Assembly (NCBI RefSeq): GCF_001938985.1
Contig: NZ_MKIN01000024.1
Coordinates: 248,407 to 312,406 of the forward strand
Source of the DNA: Gillisella taibaishanensis
GTDB taxonomy: Bacteria; Pseudomonadota; Alphaproteobacteria; Rhizobiales; Rhizobiaceae
Length of the DNA stretch: 64,000 nt
Reading direction: 5' to 3'
Below, piece by piece: positions 26,441 through 35,193 of the stretch; position 1 is the stretch's first letter, and the number at the start of each line of letters is the position of its first letter. Below the pieces are notes generated by a model. That model was not told the DNA's origin and did not search any database. It saw nothing but the letters and a program-made list of their open reading frames with translations. A program made the translations under genes and the position numbers.

Positions 26441-26456
26441 TTAACCGTTCATTAAC
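26441..26456 (+). promoter_or_regulatory. CtrA-binding site upstream of rlpA
   Basis: TTAACCGTTCATTAAC matches the full CtrA consensus TTAA-N7-TTAAC exactly, 163 bases before the rlpA start. A further half site (TTAACC) lies near 26485. CtrA is the master cell-cycle regulator in rhizobia, and rlpA encodes a division-linked wall hydrolase, so control in the cell cycle is plausible. The rest of the gap (26457-26618) is AT-rich and unremarkable. Confidence 0.6.
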
Positions 26457-26618
26457 CATAACTCGAACTTCTCTCCCTAACGTCTTAACCATAATCGCAT
26501 TTTCGCCATTTTATCCCCATTTCTGTTATGGCACAGTCTGTGTCATTTCGGGGGACTGAAATTTGGCGTTGATGATGTGCGGCGGTCGCGGTGCGGCCTT
26601 TGATGGTGTCTGGGTGCG

Positions 26619-27806
26619 ATGACGGTTAGATGGATTTTGCAGCGGCGTCCGGTGTCTGGATGTCTGCGGGTTGCCTGGGTCGTGCTGGCCGGCGTTGCGG
26701 TCACGTCCTGTGGCGCCAATCATGATGTCTCCAAAGTGAGCACGAACACCAAGAAGCGGAGCAAGGAATATTTTGCCGAATCCGCCTATGGCGTGAAGGC
26801 CAGCCCGCGTGTTGTCGAAAATGGTCCCGTGCCGAAGGGCGGCGGTCGTCGTCTCGTCGGCGATCCCTATGTCGTTGCCGGCAAGGTCTACAAGCCGCGC
26901 GAAAATCCAAATTACGAAGCAACCGGCCTCGCTTCCTGGTATGGCTCGGCCTTCCATGGTCGCTACACCGCCAATGGCGAAGTGTATGATCAGTTCGGCA
27001 TTTCAGCAGCGCACCCCACCATGCCGTTGCCGAGCTATGCCCGCGTTACCAATCTCGATACCGGCAGTTCCGTCATTGTGCGCGTCAACGACCGCGGTCC
27101 GTTCCACGAGAACCGCCTGATCGACTTGTCCGACAAGGCGGCTGAACTGCTTGACGTCAAAGGCCACGGCACGGCGCATGTGAAGGTGAAATATGTCGGC
27201 CCGGCCGACATGACCGGCCATGACATGCCCTATCTGATGGCGTCCTACGTCCGCAAGGGCCAGCGCATGCCAGGCATTGATCCGCTGGGTGGCGGCCAGA
27301 TCGCCAGCGGCGTAATGGTGGCCTCCAATGCCCCGCAACAGAACTTCTTTGGCCGCTTTGCCGGTCCATCCAGCGCATCCGCACCAGCTGTAAAGACCGC
27401 GAAGCCCGTGGCGGCTCCAATGGCGCCGTCGTCTGCCAGCGCCTATAATGCGCCGGCTCGCACACCTGTCTATGCTGCCCCAGTCCGTTCCAACGCTGTT
27501 GCCAGTGCGCCGCTTCCAGTCCAGCGCCAGCCGGTTGCCGCATCCCGTCCGGCACCGGCCCAGTCCTGGCAGGCACCCGCTGTTGCCTATGCGCAGCCCG
27601 CGGCCCAGCCTCGCCCGGCAGCTGCATCCTCCGTCAACCGCCGCGAGATCGCTCCCGTTGCCGCAGCACCGCAGCCGGTTCGCGCCACGGCCCGTGCTAA
27701 GCCGGTTGCCGAGCCTTCCAATGGTGGTCTGCCTCCGGGCTGGCATGTCGGCCCGGCTCCGGTTGCTGGCGGTGCCACGGCCTATTCAAGCCCGAACGAA
27801 GGCTGA
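26619..27806 (+). CDS. rlpA: Septal-ring lytic transglycosylase-type lipoprotein RlpA
   Basis: 395 residues. A basic N-terminus and hydrophobic stretch end in a lipobox AVTSC with Cys31, so it is an outer-membrane lipoprotein. The double-psi beta-barrel (about 105-190) carries ATGLASWYGSAFHG, RYTANGEVYDQF, LPSYARVTNLDTG and VRVNDRGPFHENRLIDLS, with the conserved Asp of NDRGPF that is catalytic in RlpA glycanases. The C-terminal 170 residues are Ala/Pro-rich and disordered; no clear SPOR domain is visible, unlike E. coli RlpA. It lies upstream of the dac gene with a CtrA site before it. Confidence 0.93.
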   Translation: MTVRWILQRRPVSGCLRVAWVVLAGVAVTSCGANHDVSKVSTNTKKRSKEYFAESAYGVKASPRVVENGPVPKGGGRRLVGDPYVVAGKVYKPRENPNYEATGLASWYGSAFHGRYTANGEVYDQFGISAAHPTMPLPSYARVTNLDTGSSVIVRVNDRGPFHENRLIDLSDKAAELLDVKGHGTAHVKVKYVGPADMTGHDMPYLMASYVRKGQRMPGIDPLGGGQIASGVMVASNAPQQNFFGRFAGPSSASAPAVKTAKPVAAPMAPSSASAYNAPARTPVYAAPVRSNAVASAPLPVQRQPVAASRPAPAQSWQAPAVAYAQPAAQPRPAAASSVNRREIAPVAAAPQPVRATARAKPVAEPSNGGLPPGWHVGPAPVAGGATAYSSPNEG

Positions 27807-27907
27807 CCAACCGCCAGTCTGGACGGCCTGCGGCAAAGACCCTATCCATGAGAGCGATCCGGGTGGTGATTCTCGCTTCCCGATCGAGATCAGGGTGAAG
27901 GATAACG

Positions 27908-29182
27908 ATGCGCCTCGACTGGCCGGTCACAAAGCGTAGCCGCAAGCGCCGCGGGTTTGGCCCGATCGGACAGCTTGGATCGATCTCCGTGCGATTTACG
28001 GTCTTCGCCATCGGCTATGCCCTGACATTTCTCTTTGCGTTGAATGTTCTGACCGCACCCGCCTTGGCGCAAGCGGCGGCTCCCGATGCCTCGACTCCGG
28101 CGGTATTTGCCACTGAAGCCAAGCAGGTTCTGCTGATCGAGGCGGAAACCGGTAGCGTTCTGTTTGAAAAGAACAGCGAACAGCCCTTCACGTCAGCCTC
28201 CCTGTCCAAGATGATGGTGGCGGATGTCGTGCTTGAGGCGTTGAAGGCCGGACGGCTGTCGCTGACCCAGGACTTTCCCGTTTCCGAATCTGCTTGGCGC
28301 ACCGGTGGCGCACCGTCACGCACCGCCACGATGTTTGCCGCCGTGCGCTCGCGCGTGCCTGTCGATGCCCTGCTGAAGGGCGTGATGGTGCAGATGGCCA
28401 ACGACGCGTGCCTGATCCTGGCCGAAGGCATGACCGGCTCGGAACAGGGTTTCGTCAAACTGATGAATGAGCGCGCAGTGCAGCTTGGCTTGAAGGACAG
28501 CCATTTCGCCAACGCCACCGGCCTGCCGGATCCCGGCAATAAGGTGACGCTGCGGGATATGCTGACGCTGGCCCAGGCAATCCGGACTGATTATCCCGAT
28601 TTCTACAAGCTCTACGCCCAGCCTGATTTCGAGTGGAACAAGATTTTCCAGCGCAATCGTAATCCACTGCTTGGTGTATCACCCGGAGTCGACGGTCTCG
28701 CGGCGGGATTTACTGAAGGCGAGGGCTATTCCATCATCGCTTCTGCCGAGCAGAACGGCGTGCGCCTCTATCTCGGCCTTGCCGGCAGCGAAAGCGACAA
28801 GACCCGCCAGGACGATGCTGCAAAGGCACTGGCCTGGGGATTTTCCGCCTTTGAAAAGCGTCGGCTGTTCGATGCCGGCCAGGTGATCGGTCAGGCCAGC
28901 GTCTATGGCGGCGAGCCTGCCGAGGTGCCGCTTGTGTCGCCGCAGCCGGTCGATGTCTACGTCCCGGTAGGCTCTGGTGAGAAGGTTGAGGCGAGGGTGG
29001 TCTATCGTTGGCCGCTGCGCCCCGGCATCGAGACGGGTGCCGAAGTGGCCAGGCTGAAGGTGATGCTCGGCGACAGGATGCTGCGCGATCTGCCCCTGCA
29101 GGCCGCAGCGCGCTCCGACCTCGGTTCGCTGGTCAAGCGCACCCGCGACGCGCTGGTCGAACTGTTGTTTTCCTGGGTTTGA
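27908..29182 (+). CDS. PBP5/DacF-type D-Ala-D-Ala carboxypeptidase homologue, altered motifs
   Basis: 424-residue penicillin-binding-protein fold (peptidase S11) with a long N-terminal signal/anchor ending near ALAQA (54). The nucleophile motif is intact as SLSK (98-101). The second motif, normally SxN, reads MAN (163-165) in a QMANDACL context, and the third, normally KTG, reads AAG (265-267) in DGLAAGFTEG. Flanking sequence (NATGLPDPG, FEWN, RNPLL) is otherwise standard. It may therefore be inactive or alter substrate preference. Position between rlpA and tmk is the usual one for dacC/dacF in rhizobia. Confidence 0.9.
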   Translation: MRLDWPVTKRSRKRRGFGPIGQLGSISVRFTVFAIGYALTFLFALNVLTAPALAQAAAPDASTPAVFATEAKQVLLIEAETGSVLFEKNSEQPFTSASLSKMMVADVVLEALKAGRLSLTQDFPVSESAWRTGGAPSRTATMFAAVRSRVPVDALLKGVMVQMANDACLILAEGMTGSEQGFVKLMNERAVQLGLKDSHFANATGLPDPGNKVTLRDMLTLAQAIRTDYPDFYKLYAQPDFEWNKIFQRNRNPLLGVSPGVDGLAAGFTEGEGYSIIASAEQNGVRLYLGLAGSESDKTRQDDAAKALAWGFSAFEKRRLFDAGQVIGQASVYGGEPAEVPLVSPQPVDVYVPVGSGEKVEARVVYRWPLRPGIETGAEVARLKVMLGDRMLRDLPLQAAARSDLGSLVKRTRDALVELLFSWV

Positions 29183-29275
29183 TCAAGGCTTTCCCGTGTC
29201 GTGATCCTTGAAAAGGTTTCGCGACGCAGCGGCTTGCGATAAACAGCCCTTGATCACAGTAAGGAAAATGCATCG

Positions 29276-29953
29276 GTGGCGGTTGGCAGCGGATTGTTCG
29301 TAACATTCGAAGGCGGCGAGGGCGCGGGTAAATCCACCCAGATCCGGCTTCTTGCCGAGAAGCTGAAGGCTCTTGGCCACACCGTCGTCACCAGCCGCGA
29401 ACCCGGTGGCTCGCCCTCGGCCGAGGCGCTGCGCCATGTGCTCCTGTCTGGCGCCGCAGAACCCTTCGGCGTGGAGATGGAGGCAATCTTGTTTGCCGCC
29501 GCCCGCAACGATCATGTCGAGGCGCTTCTGCGCCCGGCGCTTTTGCGCGGGGAGATCGTGCTCTGCGACCGCTTCATGGATTCCTCGCGTGTCTATCAGG
29601 GCACGACTGGCGACCTTTCCCCCGCCCTGATCGACCGGCTGCAGGCCATTGCCGTCAACGGCGTCGTCCCTGACCTCACGATCATTCTCGATCTTCCGGC
29701 AAAGCTCGGCCTGGCGCGGGCCAAGCGCCGGGCGGGCGAGCTTGGGGAGGTAGCGCCTGATCGTTTCGAGAAGGAAAAGATTGCCATCCACCAACGCCGC
29801 CGCGAAGCCTTTCTGGCGATCGCCAAGGCAGAACCGGAGCGCTGCCGGGTGGTCGAGGCAACGGGTGGGATCGAAGAGATCGCCGAGGCGATTTTCAACG
29901 CCGTATCGCCTGTACTGGCCAAGCGGACAGCGGTCGAAGACGGGGAACGCTGA
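29276..29953 (+). CDS. tmk: Thymidylate kinase
   Basis: 225-residue dTMP kinase for dTTP synthesis. P-loop FEGGEGAGKSTQ at about 11-22, SREPGGSPSAEALR with the DR(E/D)P substrate loop, LCDRFMDSSRVYQG, and lid region. GTG start at 29276 with AAGGAA nine bases upstream. Its stop is one base before holB, and tmk-holB is a conserved pair. Confidence 0.96.
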   Translation: MAVGSGLFVTFEGGEGAGKSTQIRLLAEKLKALGHTVVTSREPGGSPSAEALRHVLLSGAAEPFGVEMEAILFAAARNDHVEALLRPALLRGEIVLCDRFMDSSRVYQGTTGDLSPALIDRLQAIAVNGVVPDLTIILDLPAKLGLARAKRRAGELGEVAPDRFEKEKIAIHQRRREAFLAIAKAEPERCRVVEATGGIEEIAEAIFNAVSPVLAKRTAVEDGER

Positions 29954-29954
29954 G

Positions 29955-30971
29955 ATGGAACGACCCGGCCTTCTCGATGGCGCCTTGCCGCCTTTTGCCA
30001 ATCACCGGCTGTTCGGCCATGGTGACGCCGAACAGTTCCTTGCCGACGCTTACCGATCCGGCAAGCTGCACCACGCCATCCTGATCGAGGGGCCTGAGGG
30101 CATCGGCAAGGCGACACTAGCCTTTCGCTTTGCCCATCATGTGCTGAGCCATCCCGATCAGGCACAGGCGCCGGCCATGCTTTCAGAGCCCGAATCGCTG
30201 GTCGCCCGGCAAATCGCTTCAGGCGCCTCTCACAATCTCCTGCACATTTCCCGGCCAGTCGATGAAAAGACCGGGCGGGCAAAGACAACGATTACGGTGG
30301 AGGAGGTCCGGAAGGCCGGACATTTCTTTTCTCAGACATCGGGTGCCGGCAATTGGCGTATCGTCATTCTCGATCCCGCCGATGACATGAACCGAAACGC
30401 CGCCAATGCTATTTTGAAAGTGCTGGAAGAGCCGCCGAAGCGCTCGCTGTTCCTGGTTCTGTCGCATGCTCCCGGCAAGTTGTTGCCAACGATCCGCTCG
30501 CGCTGCATGCCGCTGAAATTGCAGCCGCTGGGTGCCCAAGATCTTGCGCAAGCGCTTGATCACCTTGCCGTGCCGCTGCCTGCGGAGCGGCTTGATACTC
30601 TGGCCGCCCAGTCCAAGGGCAGCGTGTCGCAGGCGTTGAAGCTGATCAACTACGGCGGCTTGGACATTATCTCGGCCTTCGAGGAGTGCCTTGCCGCCGA
30701 TGGCCCGGCGCAGCGACGGCAGATGCACAAGCTGGCGGATGCTCTGTCCGGCAAGGACAGCGACGTCGTCTACCAGTTTTTTGCCGAGCATCTCGTCGAA
30801 TTCCTGGTCGACAGGGCACGACAGACGGCAATGTCTGGCGATCTGCCGCGCGCAGACCGGCTGTCGCGGCTGTCTACCGCCGTCGTCGAGAAGCTCGGCA
30901 TATCAAGCGCCTACAATCTCGATCGCAAGCAAACGCTGCTGGAAATATTGACGGAAGTGGCGGCTGTCTGA
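29955..30971 (+). CDS. holB: DNA polymerase III subunit delta prime
   Basis: 338-residue clamp-loader AAA+ subunit. FGHGDAEQFLADAYRSGKLHHAILIEGPEGIGKATLA gives the start of the AAA+ module (P-loop GPEGIGKA), followed by ISRPVDEKTGR, ILDPADDMNRNAANAILKVLEEPP (Walker B/sensor block with the LEEPP motif typical of delta prime) and LSHAPGKLLPTIRSRC (sensor 1 and the SRC arginine finger). ATG 29955 was chosen because it begins the family sequence; a longer frame exists. Confidence 0.95.
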   Translation: MERPGLLDGALPPFANHRLFGHGDAEQFLADAYRSGKLHHAILIEGPEGIGKATLAFRFAHHVLSHPDQAQAPAMLSEPESLVARQIASGASHNLLHISRPVDEKTGRAKTTITVEEVRKAGHFFSQTSGAGNWRIVILDPADDMNRNAANAILKVLEEPPKRSLFLVLSHAPGKLLPTIRSRCMPLKLQPLGAQDLAQALDHLAVPLPAERLDTLAAQSKGSVSQALKLINYGGLDIISAFEECLAADGPAQRRQMHKLADALSGKDSDVVYQFFAEHLVEFLVDRARQTAMSGDLPRADRLSRLSTAVVEKLGISSAYNLDRKQTLLEILTEVAAV

Positions 30972-30981
30972 CCGCCGTAAC

Positions 30982-31779
30982 TCAAATGGCGATCAGCTTC
31001 GACGCTACGATGACCAGGATGACGGCGAGGGTGATGCGGATAGCCCGCTCCGGCAGGCGTGGAGCGGCCAGGCTGCCGAGCACGATGCCGGGAATGGAGC
31101 CGATCAGCAGCGAACCGAGCAAGACCCAGTTGAGGTCGCCAATGATGAAATAGCCGATACCGCCGATCAAGGTGAGTGGAATCGCATGGGCGATGTCGGA
31201 GCCGACGATGTCGTTGATGGACGAGCGCGGATAGAGAAACAGCAGCACCGTTACGCCAATCGCGCCAGCGCCGACCGAGGTCAGCGTCACGACCGTGCCC
31301 AGCACGATGCCGAGAACCACCGTGGCGATTGCAATGGTGCGAGGCTCCGGGCTGCGGTGCTTTTTCAGCCAATTCAGCTCAAAGCGCATGAACACGTCGC
31401 GGAAAAGCAGGATCATCGCGGTCATCATCAGCATGATGCCGAGACTGGTGGTCAGCATGGAGACGGAATGGGCGCTCTTACGATCAACGCCGCTCATCAG
31501 CCAGAGCGTCAGCGCCGTTGCCGGAACACTGCCAATCGCCAGCAACCCGACGAGCCGCCAGCGGATGTGTCCATGGCGATGGTGGACGGCAGCGCCAGCC
31601 ATTTTGGTGATGGCGGCGTAAAGCAGGTCCGTGCCGACAGCCGTTGCCGGATGAATGCCAAACAGCAGCACCATCAACGGTGTCATCAGCGACGCGCCGC
31701 CAACGCCGGTCACGCCGACCAGCGAACCGACGAGAAAGCCCGAGAGCGATACCAGGGGATCGAAAGAAAAGCCGGTCAG
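30982..31779 (-). CDS. TauE/SafE (TSUP) family exporter, probable CTG start
   Basis: About 265 residues with seven or more hydrophobic segments; the N-terminal half repeat GVTGVGGASLMTPLMVLLFGI and the second half repeat TLTSVGAGAIGVTVLLFLYP are the TSUP signatures (sulfite/sulfonate/sulfoacetate export family). The only canonical start is a GTG at 31713, but that would cut into the first membrane segment (FSFDPLVSLSGFLVGSLVG). A CTG at 31779 lies six bases after a strong AGGAGGT, and no ATG, GTG or TTG exists upstream in the frame before the TAG stop, so CTG is the better start. The substrate may be a sulfur oxyanion, given the nearby cysteine pathway genes (inference). Confidence 0.88.
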   Translation of the reverse strand: MTGFSFDPLVSLSGFLVGSLVGVTGVGGASLMTPLMVLLFGIHPATAVGTDLLYAAITKMAGAAVHHRHGHIRWRLVGLLAIGSVPATALTLWLMSGVDRKSAHSVSMLTTSLGIMLMMTAMILLFRDVFMRFELNWLKKHRSPEPRTIAIATVVLGIVLGTVVTLTSVGAGAIGVTVLLFLYPRSSINDIVGSDIAHAIPLTLIGGIGYFIIGDLNWVLLGSLLIGSIPGIVLGSLAAPRLPERAIRITLAVILVIVASKLIAI

Positions 31780-31790
31780 AAACGCACCTC

Positions 31791-31820
31791 CTCGGATTCG
31801 GATAGCTCGGATTCGGACGG
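31791..31820. repeat. 15-base direct repeat, two units
   Basis: CTCGGATTCGGA occurs twice with 15-base periodicity (31791-31802 and 31806-31817) in the divergent region upstream of the TSUP gene and metG, overlapping the region just beyond the TSUP Shine-Dalgarno. Nothing else recognisable is seen in 31821-31978. Confidence 0.5.
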
Positions 31821-31978
31821 CGCCGATGGCATCGATCTAGCGAAAGCCGGGCGGCATGGTCAAGGTGCGGCCGTCCTCAAACCGCCCGCTCAGGAAACTT
31901 GTTGTTTCGCAACGCGGCGACATGCGTTAAGAGCGGCTGATAATCCCGATGAAAGACGCGGACTGCAAGGGCCGATCC

Positions 31979-33529
31979 ATGAAAGACACCTACTATATCA
32001 CCACAGCCATTTCCTATCCGAACGGCAAGCCGCATATCGGCCATGCCTATGAGCTGATCGCCACGGACGCCATGGCGCGCTTCCAGCGGCTGGATGGCAA
32101 GGATGTCTTCTTCTTGACCGGCACCGATGAGCATGGCCAGAAAATGCAGCAGACCGCACGCGCCGAAGGCATTACGCCGGAAGAGCTTGCGACTCGCAAT
32201 TCCAATGAATTCCGTGAGATGGGCAAGCTGCTGAACGCGTCCAACGACGATTTCATCCGCACCACCGAACAGCGCCACCATGCCGCCAGCCAAGACATCT
32301 GGAAGCGGATGGAAAAGAATGGCGATATCTACAAGGACAGCTACGCCGGCTGGTATTCCGTGCGCGACGAAGCCTACTATGCCGAGGATGAAACCTCCGT
32401 GCGCGATGGCGTTCGCTATGGGCCGCAGGGCACGCCGGTCGAATGGGTGGAAGAGGAAAGCTATTTCTTCAAGCTGTCGGCTTATGAAGACAAGCTCCTG
32501 AAGCTCTACGAGGACCAGCCGGATTTCATCGGCCCCAATGAGCGTCGCAACGAGGTGATCTCCTTCGTCAAATCGGGTCTGAAGGACCTGTCGATGTCGC
32601 GCACCACCTTTGATTGGGGCATCAAGGTGCCCGGCGATGACAAGCACGTCATGTATGTCTGGGTCGACGCGCTCACCAATTACATCACCGCGACAGGTTA
32701 TCTGACCGACGAAAACGGCCCGCGTGCCAAATACTGGCCGGCGGATGCCCATATCATCGGCAAGGACATCATCCGCTTCCATGCGGTCTATTGGCCCGCC
32801 TTCCTGATGTCGGCAGGCCTTCCGCTGCCCAAGCGCGTCTATGCCCATGGCTTCTTGCTCAACAAGGGCGAGAAAATGTCGAAGTCGCTCGGTAACGTCG
32901 TTGATCCTTTCGACCTGTTGCAGCAGTTCGGTCTGGATAATGTCCGCTATTTCCTCTGCCGCGAACTCTCCTTCGGGCAGGACGGTAACTGCAGTCCCGA
33001 GCTGGTCGGAACGCGCATCAACGCCGACCTCGCCAACGGCATCGGCAATCTCGCCAGCCGCTCGCTGTCGATGATCGCTAAGAACCTCGAGGGCAAGCTG
33101 CCCGAGCCCGGCGAGCTGACCGACGCCGACAAGGCCATTCTCGCCACGGCGGATGAAGCCATTGCCATCTGCCGCGAGGAAATGTCGCGCCAGCAGATTC
33201 ACAAGGCCGTGGGCGCGATCATGAACATCGTCAATGAGGCCGACCGTTATTTCGCCGCCCAGGAGCCCTGGGTGCTGCGCAAGACGGATGTCGCCCGCAT
33301 GGCAACGGTACTTTACGTTGCGGCAGAGGTGGTGCGCCAGATCGCCATTCTGTTCCAGCCGATCATGCCCGACAGTGCCGCGAAACTGCTCGACCTCGTA
33401 GCCGTTGCCCCGGAAGATCGCGTCTTTGCCAAGCTTGGCGAGGCCGGCCGCCTGAAGCCGGGCACGGAACTTCCGGCCGTTTCGCCGGTCTTCCCGCGTT
33501 ATTCCGCTCCGGAAACCGACAAGGCCTGA
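31979..33529 (+). CDS. metG: Methionyl-tRNA synthetase
   Basis: 516-residue class I aminoacyl-tRNA synthetase. HIGH signature appears as PHIGHAYE, the KMSKS loop as KMSKSLG, and WVDALTNYITA and RFHAVYWPAFLMSA are methionine-site landmarks. No CxxC zinc-finger pair is obvious (the DGVRYGPQGTPVEW insertion lacks the cysteines), placing it in the single-knuckle, zinc-free form common in Alphaproteobacteria. No C-terminal tRNA-binding extension is present. ATG 31979 has AAGGG upstream; an in-frame ATG at 31949 is less likely. Confidence 0.96.
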   Translation: MKDTYYITTAISYPNGKPHIGHAYELIATDAMARFQRLDGKDVFFLTGTDEHGQKMQQTARAEGITPEELATRNSNEFREMGKLLNASNDDFIRTTEQRHHAASQDIWKRMEKNGDIYKDSYAGWYSVRDEAYYAEDETSVRDGVRYGPQGTPVEWVEEESYFFKLSAYEDKLLKLYEDQPDFIGPNERRNEVISFVKSGLKDLSMSRTTFDWGIKVPGDDKHVMYVWVDALTNYITATGYLTDENGPRAKYWPADAHIIGKDIIRFHAVYWPAFLMSAGLPLPKRVYAHGFLLNKGEKMSKSLGNVVDPFDLLQQFGLDNVRYFLCRELSFGQDGNCSPELVGTRINADLANGIGNLASRSLSMIAKNLEGKLPEPGELTDADKAILATADEAIAICREEMSRQQIHKAVGAIMNIVNEADRYFAAQEPWVLRKTDVARMATVLYVAAEVVRQIAILFQPIMPDSAAKLLDLVAVAPEDRVFAKLGEAGRLKPGTELPAVSPVFPRYSAPETDKA

Positions 33530-33533
33530 CGTT

Positions 33534-34316
33534 ATGCTGATCGATACCCATTGCCATTTGGATTTCGCCGATTTCGAAGAGGAACGCGACGAGCTGGTGA
33601 AGCGCGCCCATGATGCGGGCGTGAAGCAGATGGTGACCATTTCGACACGGGTGGCGAAGCTGGATGGCCTTCTGGCGCTGACGCAGCGCTACCCCTCGGT
33701 GTTCTGCTCGGTTGGTACCCATCCCAACAACGCCAATGAAGAGCTTGAGATCACCGCCGACGATCTCGTGCGGCTTGCCGATGCCCATGACAAGGTCGTC
33801 GCGATTGGCGAATGCGGCCTCGACTATTTCTACGACACCCAGACGCCTGAAGACCAGAAGACCGGCTTTCTGCGCCATATCGAGGCCGCCCGCCGCACGC
33901 AGCTGCCGCTTGTCATCCACAGCCGTAGCGCTGATGAGGACATGGCGGATATTCTGCGGCAGGAAACGGAAAAGGGGACTTTCCCCTTTATTCTTCATTG
34001 CTTCTCGGCTGGCGAGATGCTGGCCAGGACCGGCGTGGAGCTTGGCGGCTACATCTCCTTTTCTGGCATTCTGACATTCCCGAAATCGCAGGAGCTTCGC
34101 GACATCGCCAAGGACCTGCCGATGGACCGGCTGCTGGTGGAAACCGACGCGCCTTATCTTGCGCCGAAGCGCTGGCGTGGAAAACGCAACGAGCCGTCCT
34201 ATGTCGTCAATACGGCCGAGGTGCTGGCCGATGTGAAGGGCGTGAGCTACGCCGAGATCGCCAAGACCACCACCGACAATGCGCTGCGCCTGTTTTCAAA
34301 AATGCCGAGACTGTAA
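33534..34316 (+). CDS. tatD: TatD family metal-dependent hydrolase
   Basis: 260-residue TIM-barrel DNase/hydrolase. Metal ligands appear as DTHCHLDF, GECGLDYFY, VIHSRSADEDM, LHCFSAG and LVETDAPYLAP. TatD-type enzymes act as 3'-exonuclease or D-aminoacyl-tRNA-related hydrolases; this paralogue follows metG by 4 bases, as is normal for the family in many bacteria (metG-tatD-MBL). Confidence 0.93.
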   Translation: MLIDTHCHLDFADFEEERDELVKRAHDAGVKQMVTISTRVAKLDGLLALTQRYPSVFCSVGTHPNNANEELEITADDLVRLADAHDKVVAIGECGLDYFYDTQTPEDQKTGFLRHIEAARRTQLPLVIHSRSADEDMADILRQETEKGTFPFILHCFSAGEMLARTGVELGGYISFSGILTFPKSQELRDIAKDLPMDRLLVETDAPYLAPKRWRGKRNEPSYVVNTAEVLADVKGVSYAEIAKTTTDNALRLFSKMPRL

Positions 34317-34338
34317 GCGGCAAAGGTTGGAGTGAGAG

Positions 34339-35157
34339 ATGACCTATCGCCGTCGCTTCACCATTCTTGGCTGCTCGTCCTCACCGGGCGTGCCGCGGAT
34401 TGATGGTGACTGGGGCGCTTGCGATCCGACCAATCCGAAAAACCGCCGCAGCCGCGCTTCGTTCCTGATCGAACAGATCGCCCCTGATGGTAATAAGACC
34501 GTAGTCCTCGTCGATACCGGCCCTGATTTTCGTGAGCAGATGATCCGGGCCAAGGTCGAGAGGCTCGATGCCGTCGTCTATAGCCATGCCCATGCCGACC
34601 ACCTGCACGGTATCGACGATCTCAGGGGCTATTTCCTCACCCAGCGCCACCGCATTCCCATCTATGCGGATGCCGAGACCATGGCCCGCATCGAGGCCGG
34701 TTTTGGCTATTGCCTTAAATCGCCCGAGGGCAGCAACTATCCGCCGATTGCGCGGCCCGTGATCATTGAGGACGTGACCAAGCCGATCGTGATCGACGGC
34801 CCCGGCGGGCAGATCGAGCTTTTGCCGCTGCTTCAGCATCACGGCGATATCATGTCGCTTGGCTTTCGCATCGGCAATGTCGCCTATTGCAGCGATGTCA
34901 GCGACTTTCCGTCCGACACTGTGCCCCGCATGGCAGGTCTTGATATCCTCATCATCGATGCCTTGCAGTATCGAGAACATCCGAGCCATTTGTCACTGGC
35001 GCAATCTTTGGCCTGGATCGAGAAATTCGCCGCAAAGCGAGCGATTTTAACCCATATGCATATTCCGCTGGATTATGACATGGTCATGCGGGAAACGCCT
35101 GATCACGTCGAACCGGCCTATGACCAGATGCAGTTCGAGGTCGCCTATCCCGGCTGA
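34339..35157 (+). CDS. Metallo-beta-lactamase fold hydrolase, PhnP-like
   Basis: 272 residues. The zinc motif is SHAHADHLHGIDD (HxHxDH), with DTGPDFR before it, CSDVSDFP and LTHMHIPLDYD further down. Sequence around the site (FLTQRHRIPIYADAET, SRASFLIE, GCSSSPGVPRIDGDWGACDP) resembles the PhnP/cyclic-phosphodiesterase group that cleaves 2',3'-cyclic or 1,2-cyclic phosphates. It forms an operon with tatD (22-base gap). The precise substrate is unknown. Confidence 0.92.
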   Translation: MTYRRRFTILGCSSSPGVPRIDGDWGACDPTNPKNRRSRASFLIEQIAPDGNKTVVLVDTGPDFREQMIRAKVERLDAVVYSHAHADHLHGIDDLRGYFLTQRHRIPIYADAETMARIEAGFGYCLKSPEGSNYPPIARPVIIEDVTKPIVIDGPGGQIELLPLLQHHGDIMSLGFRIGNVAYCSDVSDFPSDTVPRMAGLDILIIDALQYREHPSHLSLAQSLAWIEKFAAKRAILTHMHIPLDYDMVMRETPDHVEPAYDQMQFEVAYPG

Positions 35158-35193
35158 TTTCCGATCTAAACCGTTGGCGCGAGCCGGAAACCC

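Noticed and set aside
31877..33640. 587-residue frame opposite metG
   Set aside because: Antisense shadow of the methionyl-tRNA synthetase; no domain or ribosome site.
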